From assembly GCA_016215105.1 (NCBI GenBank), contig JACRLJ010000081.1:18279-82278 (forward strand): a stretch of DNA of 64,000 nt. Reading direction: 5' to 3'. This DNA comes from Candidatus Hydrogenedentota bacterium (GTDB lineage Bacteria > Hydrogenedentota > Hydrogenedentia > Hydrogenedentales > SLHB01). The notes below the pieces were generated by a model. The model was given only the letters and a program-made list of their open reading frames with translations, was not told the origin of the DNA and made no database searches. Below, piece after piece: positions 52,021-60,609 of the stretch. Each line of letters begins with the position of its first letter. Within the stretch, counting starts at the first letter, position 1. Both the position numbers and the translations under genes were made by a program.

Positions 52021-53460
52021 ATGAATACCACAATAAAACAACTTTCTTTGGTTCTATGCGCGCTGATTCTGCCGCGCGCGGCCTGGAGCGAACTTCCGGC
52101 GTCGTTGTCCGCGGAATCCGCAGCCTGTATAGCGTGTCATAAACAACAAAACCCGGGGATCTACGAGCAGTGGGGCGCAAGCAAGCATTTTCGCGCCAAT
52201 GTCGGCTGCTACGAGTGCCACAAAGCCGAAAAAGGCGACCCGGACGCCTTCGAGCACTTCAATACACTCATTTCGCTCATCGTCAGTCCGAAAGACTGTG
52301 CCCGGTGCCACGAACACGAAGTCGCGGAGTTTGTGGCATCGCACCACTCCAAGGCGGCGCGAATTCTGGGCTCTTTGGACAATGTGCTGGCCGAAGTGGT
52401 CGAAGGAAGTACGGGGCTCGTGACCCCAATGTTCCCAGGCGGGTTGTCCGCGGCTGCGGTCAGCGGCTGCTGGCAGTGTCACGGGGCCGAGGTCAAAGTG
52501 CTGTCCGACCGGGGGCTTGATCCCGCCACGTGGCCCAACACCGGAATAGGCCGCATCAATCCGGACGGCTCCGAGGGGTCGTGCAGCGCGTGCCATTCGC
52601 GGCACACGTTTTCGGCTGCGCAGGCCCGCGATCCCGAGAATTGCGGCAAGTGTCACATGGGGCCGGACCATCCGCAGCTCGAGATTTACAACGAATCCAA
52701 GCACGGAATCGCGTTTCGGGCCAACCGCGACAAAATGAAACTCGACAATGCCAAGTGGATCGTTGGCGAGGACTACAGCGCGGCGCCCACGTGCGCCACT
52801 TGTCACATAAGCGCCACCAAGAATCAGCCCGTTACCCACGACGTCGGCCTGCGCATTAGCTGGAACAATCGGCCCGCGGTGTCGATTCGGCCCGAGGTGT
52901 CCGACGCGAAAATGGGTCTGCCCGGAAAAGATATTACCTGGGAAACGCGCCGCGGCAACATGACCGATGTGTGCGCAAGTTGCCATACCGCCCAATACGT
53001 AACCAATTTTTACACCCAATACGATGGCATTGTGAATGAATACCACACTAAGTTTGCGAAGCCCGGCCTCGAACTGATGGCGGCGGCGAAGCCCTTGCTC
53101 AAGCCGGTCGAATTCTCAAATCCGGTAGACTGGACCTGGTTTGAGTTGTGGCATCATCAGGGCCGCAGGGCGCGCCATGGGGCCTCCATGATGGGGCCCG
53201 ATTACACTCACTGGCATGGTACGTATGAAGTGGCGAAGAGTTTCTACACCGAGTTGATTCCGGAGCTCGAAGGCCTGGTGAAGGAGAACCTCGAATCGAA
53301 AGAGCCGGCCAGGTGCAAGGCGGCCGAGGCGCTACAAAAGAAAATCGAGGAGGTGCTGAATCAGGATTCGCACAAGTGGTATCTCAACAAAATGGACCCC
53401 AAAGAGGCCAACGAGCGCAAAAAGCGCACCGAGGAGTTTCAACAGCGCTATAAGAAATAG
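52021..53460 (+). CDS. Octaheme cytochrome c of the hydroxylamine oxidoreductase family
   Basis: A 479-residue periplasmic cytochrome with a signal peptide (about 1-22). Eight haem sites appear in order: CIACH (from Cys36), CYECH, CARCH, CWQCH, CSACH, CGKCH, CATCH and CASCH. The helical C-terminal part carries a WHHQGRRARHGASMMGPD segment with YTHWHG at 395-400, the HAO-family block. It should therefore be HAO-like and not NrfA (no CxxCK) or tetrathionate reductase. HAO relatives either oxidise hydroxylamine (with a haem-crosslinked Tyr) or, in nitrate-reducing bacteria, reduce nitrite or hydroxylamine. I cannot assign the crosslink Tyr by eye. The nar context suggests the reductive role. GGGAG eight bases before the ATG at 52021 decides the start. 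Confidence 0.88.
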   Translation: MNTTIKQLSLVLCALILPRAAWSELPASLSAESAACIACHKQQNPGIYEQWGASKHFRANVGCYECHKAEKGDPDAFEHFNTLISLIVSPKDCARCHEHEVAEFVASHHSKAARILGSLDNVLAEVVEGSTGLVTPMFPGGLSAAAVSGCWQCHGAEVKVLSDRGLDPATWPNTGIGRINPDGSEGSCSACHSRHTFSAAQARDPENCGKCHMGPDHPQLEIYNESKHGIAFRANRDKMKLDNAKWIVGEDYSAAPTCATCHISATKNQPVTHDVGLRISWNNRPAVSIRPEVSDAKMGLPGKDITWETRRGNMTDVCASCHTAQYVTNFYTQYDGIVNEYHTKFAKPGLELMAAAKPLLKPVEFSNPVDWTWFELWHHQGRRARHGASMMGPDYTHWHGTYEVAKSFYTELIPELEGLVKENLESKEPARCKAAEALQKKIEEVLNQDSHKWYLNKMDPKEANERKKRTEEFQQRYKK

Positions 53461-54149
53461 TCCGCCGCAACTTGGATTGCCAGGTATTCGATTCCGTTGT
53501 GTGTAACCGGTCCAAGAAATAATCAAACGGGGTTTCGCCGAGAGGTGCCGACCGGACGCCGTGGTGTGCGTGGCGGCTGCGCCTAGGCTGCGGATATGTG
53601 GATAACTCGCCCGCTAGGAGTCCGGCCAGAAAGCCGGCTTTCTGACCGCGCCTCTAGTCGCGGCTTACACCCTTGGCGCACTTACTACATGAATTCCCGG
53701 CGCCGCAATCCTTCTACCCCGCTCTCCGCCCCAACCCCGCTCTTACCTCCAGAACCCAATACGCCTCAATGACTTATCCCCTCGGACCCCTCGTTTGGAA
53801 AACCGGCCCATTCCCGCGCCCACGTCCTGACGTGGGCCTCACTCCCCTTCTTCCCATACTTCACATCATTCCCATTTCCCCGTCAGTGCTCCACCGCAAA
53901 AGCCGAAACGAACCACCCATGTATATAGGGGACCTTTTGGGATGCCGCCCCTGTTCCCGGTCCAGCGCGCGCTGCGCTGCCAGAGACAATTCGGAGCCTT
54001 CTATCGATCTCCTTGACCGCAACGATTGGTCAAGACGAGTTTGCGAGCGCCATGTGTTCAGCCGTACAGTACGAGCCAACAACCGCCGAACGAGTTTCTG
54101 GGAACAACACGGTCGCTGGCGCAGCCAGCATGGAGGACGCAGTAAGCAG
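53461..54149. other. Gene-free interval with two perfect hairpins
   Basis: About 690 bp after the octaheme cytochrome. It contains an 18-bp perfect palindrome CAGAAAGCCGGCTTTCTG (53627-53644), which could end the nar operon transcript, and GCCCACGTC-CT-GACGTGGGC (53817-53836). The pyrimidine-rich stretch 53690-53900 is open in one frame from 53673 but has no coding character. Confidence 0.5.
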
Positions 54150-55949
54150 ATGGACGCTCACGACCGCAGGACATTTCTCAAATGCGCGGGAGCCGCCGCC
54201 GTTGGTGTGGGATTGCCGGGGTGCGCCACACCACAAAGCAAGGACGGGGGACCAGGAGGTAAGGTGTCTCGGGCGCCGCGCGTCGGCCACACTTCGGAGC
54301 GTGAAATGAACAACACCCACGCAATTACGGTTAGAATCGACGCGCCCGCCGATCCCCTGGTCTCCAGAACCTTTGTGATCCTAAAGGACCGAATTCAGCA
54401 GCGGTGTACGGCGAAGGTGCTCGAGGCCCTCGCCGGCGCGCGAATCATCCTGACCGTCGATAAGAACTTGCCCCACGACGCGTTCCGTATCGACCAGGTT
54501 CACGCGGCGGTCCGTATTACCGGCGGTTCGCCGCAAGGACTGCTCTACGGCGTCGGCAAGTTCCTTCGGACAAGCCGGTACGACGGGACATTTCAGCCCT
54601 CACCCTGGCGGGGAACATCGGCCCCCCACGGCTCGCTGCGCGGCATGTACTTTGCCACACATTTTCACAACTGGTACCACCAGGCCTCGGAGCCGGAGAT
54701 CTCCCGCTATATGGAGGACCTGGCGCTTTGGGGAGTGAACGCTATCAAGATCAGCTTCCCGATGATCAACCTGCACGATTGGAGCGATCCGCAGACGGAC
54801 TCAGCCCTCGCCATGATACGCCAGTACGCCAAGACGGCCAGGGAGCTAGAACTTCAGTTTGCGACCGGCCTGAACAACACCATGTTCATCGACGCTCCGA
54901 AAAACATTCGGGCGACGCCCCTGCCGGACCCGACCCACCGGCGGGGAAACAGCGGCCACCCCATTTGCCCGAGCAATCCGGAAGGGCACGCCTATCTCAT
55001 GGCCAATGCCCGGCAGTTCTTTGAGAAGTTGTCGGATGTCGGTTTGGACATCGTGTGCTTCTGGCCCTACGATGAGGGCGGGTGCGCTTGCGAGAAATGC
55101 GCGCCATGGGGCAGCAACGGTTTCCTGAAGCTGTCGCGTGACATGACCCAGCTCGGCCGGAGTTACTTCCCGAATTTGAAGACGATCCTGAGCACCTGGA
55201 TGTTCGACACGCCCCCCGAAGGCGAATGGCAGGGGTTGACCGAAGCCCTGGAGAAGGACGGGACATGGGCGAACTACATCCTCGCCGATTCGCACGAGGA
55301 CTTCCCTCGCTACCCCCTCGATGTTGGCGTGCCCGGCAAACTGCCCCTGCTCAACTTCCCCGAAATCAGCATGTGGGGCAATTGGCCCTGGGGCGGTCTT
55401 GGAGCCCATCCGCTGCCTGCTCGATTCCAGCGCTTGTGGGACCAAGTCAAGCGCGTGGTGGACGGAGGATTCCCCTACAGCGAGGGCATCTACGAGGACA
55501 TGAACAAAGCCATCGTCGTACAGTTCTATTGGAGCCGCGAGCAATCCGCGCGAACAACCCTGGAAGAATACATTGCGTACGAGTTCGGTCCGGGTGTTTC
55601 GGACGACGTGCTGGCCATCATCGACATTCTCGAGGCCGCCGCGGGACGCGCCTTTCGGAAAGAGTCTCCAGACGTTGACGAGGCGCAGCGCGCCTATCGC
55701 CTGGCCGAGTCCGTGGACGCGCGTTTGCCCGCGTGGGCCAAGCAGAACTGGCGCTGGGAAATCCTGCGCCTTCGGGCGGCGCTTGACCGCGAACGGTTCT
55801 GCGGCGGCGGTTTGGAGACGCCCGCGGCCGAAGCCGCCATGACCCGCCTGATGGAAATCTACCACTGCCAAATGGAGACCGACGACCCCTACCATCATCG
55901 CGTTCGCCCCCCGTTGCGGCGAGCCGTAACTCGTTGCAAGGAACTGTAG
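54150..55949 (+). CDS. Tat-exported lipoprotein, GH20/GH67-like or DUF4838-like glycosidase
   Basis: A 599-residue protein. The N-terminus DRRTFLKCAGAAAVGVGLPGC combines a twin-arginine motif with a lipobox, so it should be a Tat-exported lipoprotein. Residues about 50-140 resemble the zincin-like N-domain that precedes GH20/GH67 barrels (RITGGSPQGLLYGVGKFL). The barrel contains GLRGMY-like LRGMYFATHFHNW, WGVNAIKISF and FWPYDEGGCACEKCAPWG, the Cys-rich block seen in DUF4838-type proteins. Candidate acids are Asp/Glu in PYDEGG. The substrate is unknown; uronic-acid or amino-sugar polymers are plausible. The ribosome-binding site is weak; the Tat motif fixes the start. Confidence 0.65.
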   Translation: MDAHDRRTFLKCAGAAAVGVGLPGCATPQSKDGGPGGKVSRAPRVGHTSEREMNNTHAITVRIDAPADPLVSRTFVILKDRIQQRCTAKVLEALAGARIILTVDKNLPHDAFRIDQVHAAVRITGGSPQGLLYGVGKFLRTSRYDGTFQPSPWRGTSAPHGSLRGMYFATHFHNWYHQASEPEISRYMEDLALWGVNAIKISFPMINLHDWSDPQTDSALAMIRQYAKTARELELQFATGLNNTMFIDAPKNIRATPLPDPTHRRGNSGHPICPSNPEGHAYLMANARQFFEKLSDVGLDIVCFWPYDEGGCACEKCAPWGSNGFLKLSRDMTQLGRSYFPNLKTILSTWMFDTPPEGEWQGLTEALEKDGTWANYILADSHEDFPRYPLDVGVPGKLPLLNFPEISMWGNWPWGGLGAHPLPARFQRLWDQVKRVVDGGFPYSEGIYEDMNKAIVVQFYWSREQSARTTLEEYIAYEFGPGVSDDVLAIIDILEAAAGRAFRKESPDVDEAQRAYRLAESVDARLPAWAKQNWRWEILRLRAALDRERFCGGGLETPAAEAAMTRLMEIYHCQMETDDPYHHRVRPPLRRAVTRCKEL

Positions 55950-56071
55950 AGCCACAAAACCAGCGCTTTGGGGTCACGAGGCGGGGTGCCGCGAGTGTCA
56001 TATAGGGAACCTGCATAACGCGTAGCCCCTTGGCCAATCCGGCGCCTCGATTTTGCGGGCAATCAGAAAAC

Positions 56072-56300
56072 CATTGCGCGATTGGCGTATGGCTTGATAC
56101 CATGGTGGGTATTCACACCTCAGTATTCTGACCCAAAAGCCCGGTTCTCGACGCGGCGCGGCCAGAAAGCGTATGCGCGTTGACTGGTACTGGCGGCCGG
56201 AATTGTCGAGCCATTCTATTCGAGGGATAAAGCATGAAAGTAGGTATCATCGGTTTCGCGCGGTCGGGCAAGACGACCATTTTCAATTCGTTAACCGGCG
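56072..56300 (+). repeat. Intact partner of the 36501-36735 repeat (ychF upstream region and 5' end)
   Basis: About 160 bp of upstream DNA plus the first codons of the ychF-like gene, duplicated in decayed form 19.6 kb to the left in the same orientation. The best-conserved core is 56168-56198, with one mismatch in 31 bases. The remainder of the 55950-56233 gap shows no gene. Confidence 0.75.
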
Positions 56301-57295
56301 CGCACGCCGCCGTGGGGACGTTTGGTAGCCGCGAATCCAATATCGCGGTCATCAAGGTTCCCGACGCCCGCGTGGACAAGCTCTCCGAGATCTTCAACCC
56401 CAAGAAGAAGACCTACGCCGAGGTGCAGTTCGTGGACATTGCGCCGAACGAGGCCGCGGGCGCCGACAAGGCCCTGGACAGCGCCGCGCTGGCCACGCTG
56501 AAGAACGTCGATGCCCTGGTGCATGTGGTTCGCGCTTTCGCCAACGAAGATGTGATGCATCCGATGAACACCGTGGACCCGGCGCGGGACTGCCGGACGC
56601 TTGAAGAGGAATTGCAGCTATGCGATCTCATCATCGTGGAGAAGCGCCTCGAGCGGATGCACAAAGAGCATCGCGACAAAGAGCGCGAGTACGATCTCCT
56701 GCTGCGATGCAAAGAACACCTCGAATCGGGCAGTCCGCTTCGCACGCTCGCGCTGACTCCCCCCGAAGAGAAGGATATCGCCGGGTTTTGCTTCCTTTCT
56801 CAGAAGCCGGTCTTGCTGCTGGGGAACTACGGCGACGAGAGCATCGGCAAGCCCGATCCGGCGGGACTCCAGGAATATGCGCACAAGAACGGGTTCACAC
56901 TGATCGAGCTGTGCGGCGCGATGGAGATGGAGGTCGCGGGCCTGCCCGAGGCGGATCGGAAGACGTTTCGCGAGGAACTCGGGCTCGGCGAGGAATCCCG
57001 CACGCGATTCCTGCAGACGGCCTACGAGATGCTCGGACTGATGAGTTTCCTGACCGCGGGCGAGCCCGAGGTGCGCGCGTGGACCATCAAGAAAGGCACC
57101 AAAGCGGTCGATGCGGCGGGCGTGATTCACTCGGACATTCAGCGCGGTTTCATACGCGCGGAAATCGTCGGATACGACGCGTTTATTGCGGCGGGCTCGA
57201 TGGTCAAGGCGAAAGAGCAAGGACATTCGCGCCTGGAAGGCAAAGAGTACGTGATGCACGACGGCGATATCGTGCTATTTCGATTCAATGTGTAG
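56234..57295 (+). CDS. Divergent YchF/Obg-like P-loop NTPase with TGS domain
   Basis: A 353-residue protein colinear with YchF: P-loop domain, helical coiled-coil region (LERMHKEHRDKEREYDLL) and C-terminal TGS domain (EVRAWTIKKG, then FIRAEIVGYD and DGDIVLFRFNV). YchF binds ATP and associates with ribosomes. Here the P-loop is GFARSGKTT rather than the usual GxPNVGKST, and the G3 region reads VDIAPNEAAGAD instead of the strongly conserved DIAGLVxGAS. It is therefore a divergent paralogue rather than the housekeeping protein. GAGGG sits about eight bases before the ATG. Its 5' region is duplicated at 36.5 kb. Confidence 0.82.
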   Translation: MKVGIIGFARSGKTTIFNSLTGAHAAVGTFGSRESNIAVIKVPDARVDKLSEIFNPKKKTYAEVQFVDIAPNEAAGADKALDSAALATLKNVDALVHVVRAFANEDVMHPMNTVDPARDCRTLEEELQLCDLIIVEKRLERMHKEHRDKEREYDLLLRCKEHLESGSPLRTLALTPPEEKDIAGFCFLSQKPVLLLGNYGDESIGKPDPAGLQEYAHKNGFTLIELCGAMEMEVAGLPEADRKTFREELGLGEESRTRFLQTAYEMLGLMSFLTAGEPEVRAWTIKKGTKAVDAAGVIHSDIQRGFIRAEIVGYDAFIAAGSMVKAKEQGHSRLEGKEYVMHDGDIVLFRFNV

Positions 57296-57324
57296 TTGCT
57301 TCGATTAGGCCCCGAACCAAAGTA

Positions 57325-57346
57325 GGCGCGGCGTCCTCGCCGCGCC
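57325..57346. repeat. GC-rich perfect extragenic hairpin
   Basis: GGCGCGGCG-TCCT-CGCCGCGCC, 30 bp after the ychF-like stop. It is preceded by AGTA, as is the hairpin of repeat family B (AGTAGAAGCGGCGG), so it may be a short relative. It may also stop transcription, though no T-tract follows. Confidence 0.5.
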
Positions 57347-57430
57347 ACCGGGGCGCCCACGGCGTTAGCGAACGCCATAGTTCAGCCAGGCGGCAACGGC
57401 CGGGCCGCGGGAATTAGGATCTCTATCGAG

Positions 57431-58477
57431 ATGATGGAACACTTTGATCTTATACGTTCCGCGGCCAGCGTCGAGCAGATCCTTCGCATCTGCCGCCGGC
57501 GGGGCCGTATCCTGATTGTGGTGCAGAACAATCCCGATCCAGACGCGCTGGCGAGTGCGGCGATTCTGCGCGAACTCCTCTCCAGCCATCTGAAGAAACG
57601 CGCGGTGATTGGGTATGCGGGCACGTGTGGCCGGGCTGAAAACAAGGCCATGAATCGTGTTCTGCGGATTGGCGCACGCCGCATCGAGCTTGACGACCTC
57701 GAGGCGTTCGCGACGATCTGTATGGTGGATACGCAGCCCCGATTCGGCAATAACTCACTCGGCGCGGTGTGCCACGCGTCGGTTGTGATTGACCATCACA
57801 TCACGCCACATGGCGCGACGCCGGAGGCGGACTTCTGCGACGTGCGGCCCACCTACGGCGCAACGTCCACGATTCTGTACGAGTACTCCCTGGTGTCGAA
57901 GCTGAAGTTGACGCCACCGCTGGCCACGGCGCTTTTCTACGGCATTCAATCCGATACGCAGGACCTGGGACGCGAGACAAGCCCCGCGGATATGGACGCG
58001 TATCTGGCGCTGTTTGCCGCGGCCGACAAGATGAAGTTGGCGCAGATTCATCGGGCGCCGGTTCCGGTCGACTATTTCCGCGTGTTGCAGGACAGTCTTA
58101 TCGGCTGCGTGGTTGCTGGGACCACGGTGATAAGTGCGATTCGCGAGGGGTTCAATCCGGACATGATGGCGGGGGTGGCCGACCGGATGCTTCGACTCGC
58201 GGGAGTGCGCGCGTCCGTGTGCTACGGCGTCTGTGGCGACACGATCCACTTGTCGGCGCGCACGGTGGACGGGCGAAGCAATGCCGCCCGCAAGATGCGC
58301 CGCGTCGTACGCCGTATTGGCGCGGGTGGCGGTCACAACACCGTCGCAGGCGGCCAGATTCCTGTAAATGGGGATCCCGAAAAGCGCATGGCGATCGTAC
58401 AGGCCCGGATTCTCAAGGCCTTCGCCGCCAACAAGCCCCCGAAGCCGCTTCTGACGCAAAAACGCACGGCGAAGTAG
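57431..58477 (+). CDS. DHH-family phosphoesterase (NrnA/RecJ-like)
   Basis: A 348-residue DHH/DHHA1 protein. Metal-binding motifs are VVQNNPDPDALASA, CMVDTQP and VIDHHITPH (the DHH signature), and the DHHA1 domain ends with IGAGGGHNTVAGG. Such proteins hydrolyse small RNAs, 3',5'-pNpN-type dinucleotides, pAp or cyclic dinucleotide products. The order DHH then DHHA1 without extra RecJ nuclease domains fits an NrnA-like oligoribonuclease/pAp phosphatase. Two adjacent ATG codons (57431 and 57434) are possible starts, neither with a strong ribosome-binding site. It lies 135 bp after the ychF-like gene. Confidence 0.85.
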   Translation: MMEHFDLIRSAASVEQILRICRRRGRILIVVQNNPDPDALASAAILRELLSSHLKKRAVIGYAGTCGRAENKAMNRVLRIGARRIELDDLEAFATICMVDTQPRFGNNSLGAVCHASVVIDHHITPHGATPEADFCDVRPTYGATSTILYEYSLVSKLKLTPPLATALFYGIQSDTQDLGRETSPADMDAYLALFAAADKMKLAQIHRAPVPVDYFRVLQDSLIGCVVAGTTVISAIREGFNPDMMAGVADRMLRLAGVRASVCYGVCGDTIHLSARTVDGRSNAARKMRRVVRRIGAGGGHNTVAGGQIPVNGDPEKRMAIVQARILKAFAANKPPKPLLTQKRTAK

Positions 58478-58514
58478 TCAGCGTAACGGGAATGACAGCG
58501 CGCGCAGCAAGATT

Positions 58515-59408
58515 CTACGCTTTGCCCGCCGCTGCAAGGCCCTCGGTGATTTCGCCCAAAATGGACGACGCGAGTATTCCGCGCTTCTTGAGATCGGCCG
58601 CGCAGTTGTGCCGCCCCGAATCCACCGGAATAAGTTTGACGCCCGGAATGCCGGTGAACTGGCTCGCCTGAACCGAGTCCGGACGGCACCGCGAACCGTA
58701 GAATATGCTTGCCCTCGGCCGCGGGGACGCCGCCAGAAACGCCCGCATCGGCCCCATGAGAATGTCCTCCCCAGGGACCGCTCGTGCAATGCGACTCATG
58801 CCGAACGCGGCGCCGAGTGTCACCATGATGAGTTCAAAGTATGCGGACGGATCCGTGAACAATTTCACCACATCAAAATAGGTTCGCAGTTGCGACCGAA
58901 GCGAGGTGTAGCACGAGTGCGGAAAGGCGGGGCTGAACGCGATAATCTGGTCCATGTCACAACGCGATCCGTAGTAGAAGGCGGCGGCGCCCCCGGAGGA
59001 AGCCCCCAACGCAACATGGTAGGTGGAACCGAGGTCGTTCTGTAATTCTCGGATCAGGTTTTCGTAATAGTGCCGACCGGTGCGCGTGCCGTCCGGCGCG
59101 ATGCGGTAGCCCATACGGCGCAGATCACGGAAAAAGACGAGATTGTAGTTGTGGTCGCCATCGAGCAAGAGACTTCGGAACTCGTAGGTCGGCATGCCCG
59201 CAAAAAGCACCGCGAGTCCGGAAAACGCAAAGATGGTGACATCGGATCCACGATCCTCGACCGTGATGTGCTCCAGTTCATCATTCTTCGCGGGGTTGGC
59301 CTCGTGAAGATCGAGCGTCCCTTCGCGCCGCATCTGTTCCGCGAGCCCAGGAACGAATAGGCGCGCTGCGCCTTTGAATATCGCATTGCGTAGTGATGTC
59401 ATTCGCAT
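58515..59408 (-). CDS. Alpha/beta-hydrolase-like protein
   Basis: A 297-residue protein with an alpha/beta-hydrolase-like core. HVALGASSGGAAAFYYG is a nucleophile-elbow motif (GASSG) flanked by hydrophobic strands, and SGRHNCAADLKKRG near the C-terminus could supply the catalytic His. IIAFSPAFPHS follows the elbow as in esterases. I do not know the substrate. Two ATG codons at 59408 and 59402 are candidates; the frame is open to 59579 but that would overlap the upstream glycosyltransferase by 100 bp. It lies 70 bp after that gene on the same strand, suggesting a role in polysaccharide or surface glycan synthesis. Confidence 0.6.
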   Translation of the reverse strand: MRMTSLRNAIFKGAARLFVPGLAEQMRREGTLDLHEANPAKNDELEHITVEDRGSDVTIFAFSGLAVLFAGMPTYEFRSLLLDGDHNYNLVFFRDLRRMGYRIAPDGTRTGRHYYENLIRELQNDLGSTYHVALGASSGGAAAFYYGSRCDMDQIIAFSPAFPHSCYTSLRSQLRTYFDVVKLFTDPSAYFELIMVTLGAAFGMSRIARAVPGEDILMGPMRAFLAASPRPRASIFYGSRCRPDSVQASQFTGIPGVKLIPVDSGRHNCAADLKKRGILASSILGEITEGLAAAGKA

Positions 59409-59478
59409 GGTAGCGGCGTCAGTCTCATCGGGTATGGATTCAATGTCGAAGCGCTCAAGGCCGCCGCCGGCACGTGAC

Positions 59479-60609
59479 TCAGTGCTCTGACAGCGCCGAA
59501 ACGTAGATTTGCTCGACCATCTCGGCCTGGCGGTCCAGCGAGAACACCTCCAGCGCTTTCTGCCGCGCGGCCTGGCCAAGTCGGCGCGCCAACGCCCGAT
59601 CGGAACTCAACCGGTGCAGCGCCTCGTACAGGCCGTCTACAGACCCGTCGAACACAAACCCTGTTTCACCATCATCAACAATTTCGCGAAGCATTCCACG
59701 GTCCGCCACGACCGCGGGTTTTGCCATCGCCATGGCCTCGCGCACCGCGCGGCAGGTGCCGTCGCTGCCCGGAACCAAGAAAACTTTCGCGTCAAAGGCC
59801 TTCAGCATTCCCACGTAGTTCTCACCATCCACGAAGCCGGGGAAATGCACGTGGTCTCCCAGGCCCAGGTCCTTGACCGGTTCCTTGCCGACCTTGTCCT
59901 GGTTGGTGCCTCTACCGACCACGATGATGTGTGTATCGGGCCGCGCGTCAACCAGCATGCGCGCCGCGCGGAAGAAGTCCTCGTAGCGGCGGTGCGTCTG
60001 CATTCGCGCCACGATTCCGACCACGAACGCCGTCGGCGGTATGCCCAGCCAACGCCGGGCGTCCGGGACGTCCCGTGACGGATCAAAACGCTCCGTATCT
60101 ACGGCCCCAGGTACGAGATGCATGTGCTCGCGAGGATAGTGATAGGTGACCGCATCGTAGTCCAACGCGATTTGCGACGGTTCGAGCAGCCGCGCGGTGT
60201 TCGGCAGCCACTTGGCGTAAGGCGGCTTACCTTGAAGTCCCTCGCCCTTATAATTCGAGCGGATGATCGGGAGGTGATGCTTTCCAAGTGTATTGAGCGC
60301 GATACGGTGATCATTGTCCATATGGCAATGAATCAGGTCATACGGATTGCGCTTGAGGAATTTCGGCAACGCGCGTTGATCGGACCAATTCGTCAGCGGG
60401 TTCAAGTATTTCGTGAGGTGAAACTGAAGGATGGGCTCGATACCGCGGTCGCGGGCGGTCTCCACGACCTTGTTGATGTTGCCGCCCGCGTCAGGGGAGC
60501 ACGCGAAATCGGCCTCGACGCCCCGCTTTCGCAGCGCCACGCACAGATTCAACGCGGGCTCGGCCGGCCCGGTCCATTTCGCGTTGCTGAAAAGATGGAG
60601 GACTCTCAT
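59479..60609 (-). CDS. Glycosyltransferase family 4
   Basis: A 376-residue GT-B glycosyltransferase. The N-terminal domain begins MRVLHLFSNAKWTGPAEP, the acceptor-side Gly-Pro loop. The C-terminal donor domain has VVGIVARMQTHRRYEDFFRA, VVGRGT and the E-x7-E-like motif in GTCRAVREAMAMAKPAV with DDGETGFVF, all GT4 hallmarks. It transfers an unidentified sugar from a nucleotide donor, probably to a surface glycan. Its start overlaps the smc stop by four bases, an unusual coupling. Confidence 0.9.
   Translation of the reverse strand: MRVLHLFSNAKWTGPAEPALNLCVALRKRGVEADFACSPDAGGNINKVVETARDRGIEPILQFHLTKYLNPLTNWSDQRALPKFLKRNPYDLIHCHMDNDHRIALNTLGKHHLPIIRSNYKGEGLQGKPPYAKWLPNTARLLEPSQIALDYDAVTYHYPREHMHLVPGAVDTERFDPSRDVPDARRWLGIPPTAFVVGIVARMQTHRRYEDFFRAARMLVDARPDTHIIVVGRGTNQDKVGKEPVKDLGLGDHVHFPGFVDGENYVGMLKAFDAKVFLVPGSDGTCRAVREAMAMAKPAVVADRGMLREIVDDGETGFVFDGSVDGLYEALHRLSSDRALARRLGQAARQKALEVFSLDRQAEMVEQIYVSALSEH

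Noticed and set aside
53673-54149. N-terminal extension of the Tat lipoprotein frame
   Set aside because: Pyrimidine-driven, proline-rich translation with no coding character; the Tat/lipobox signal at 54150 must be at the N-terminus.
54846-55955. Open frame of 369 codons on the minus strand
   Set aside because: Antisense to the Tat-exported glycosidase-like gene, without recognisable motifs.
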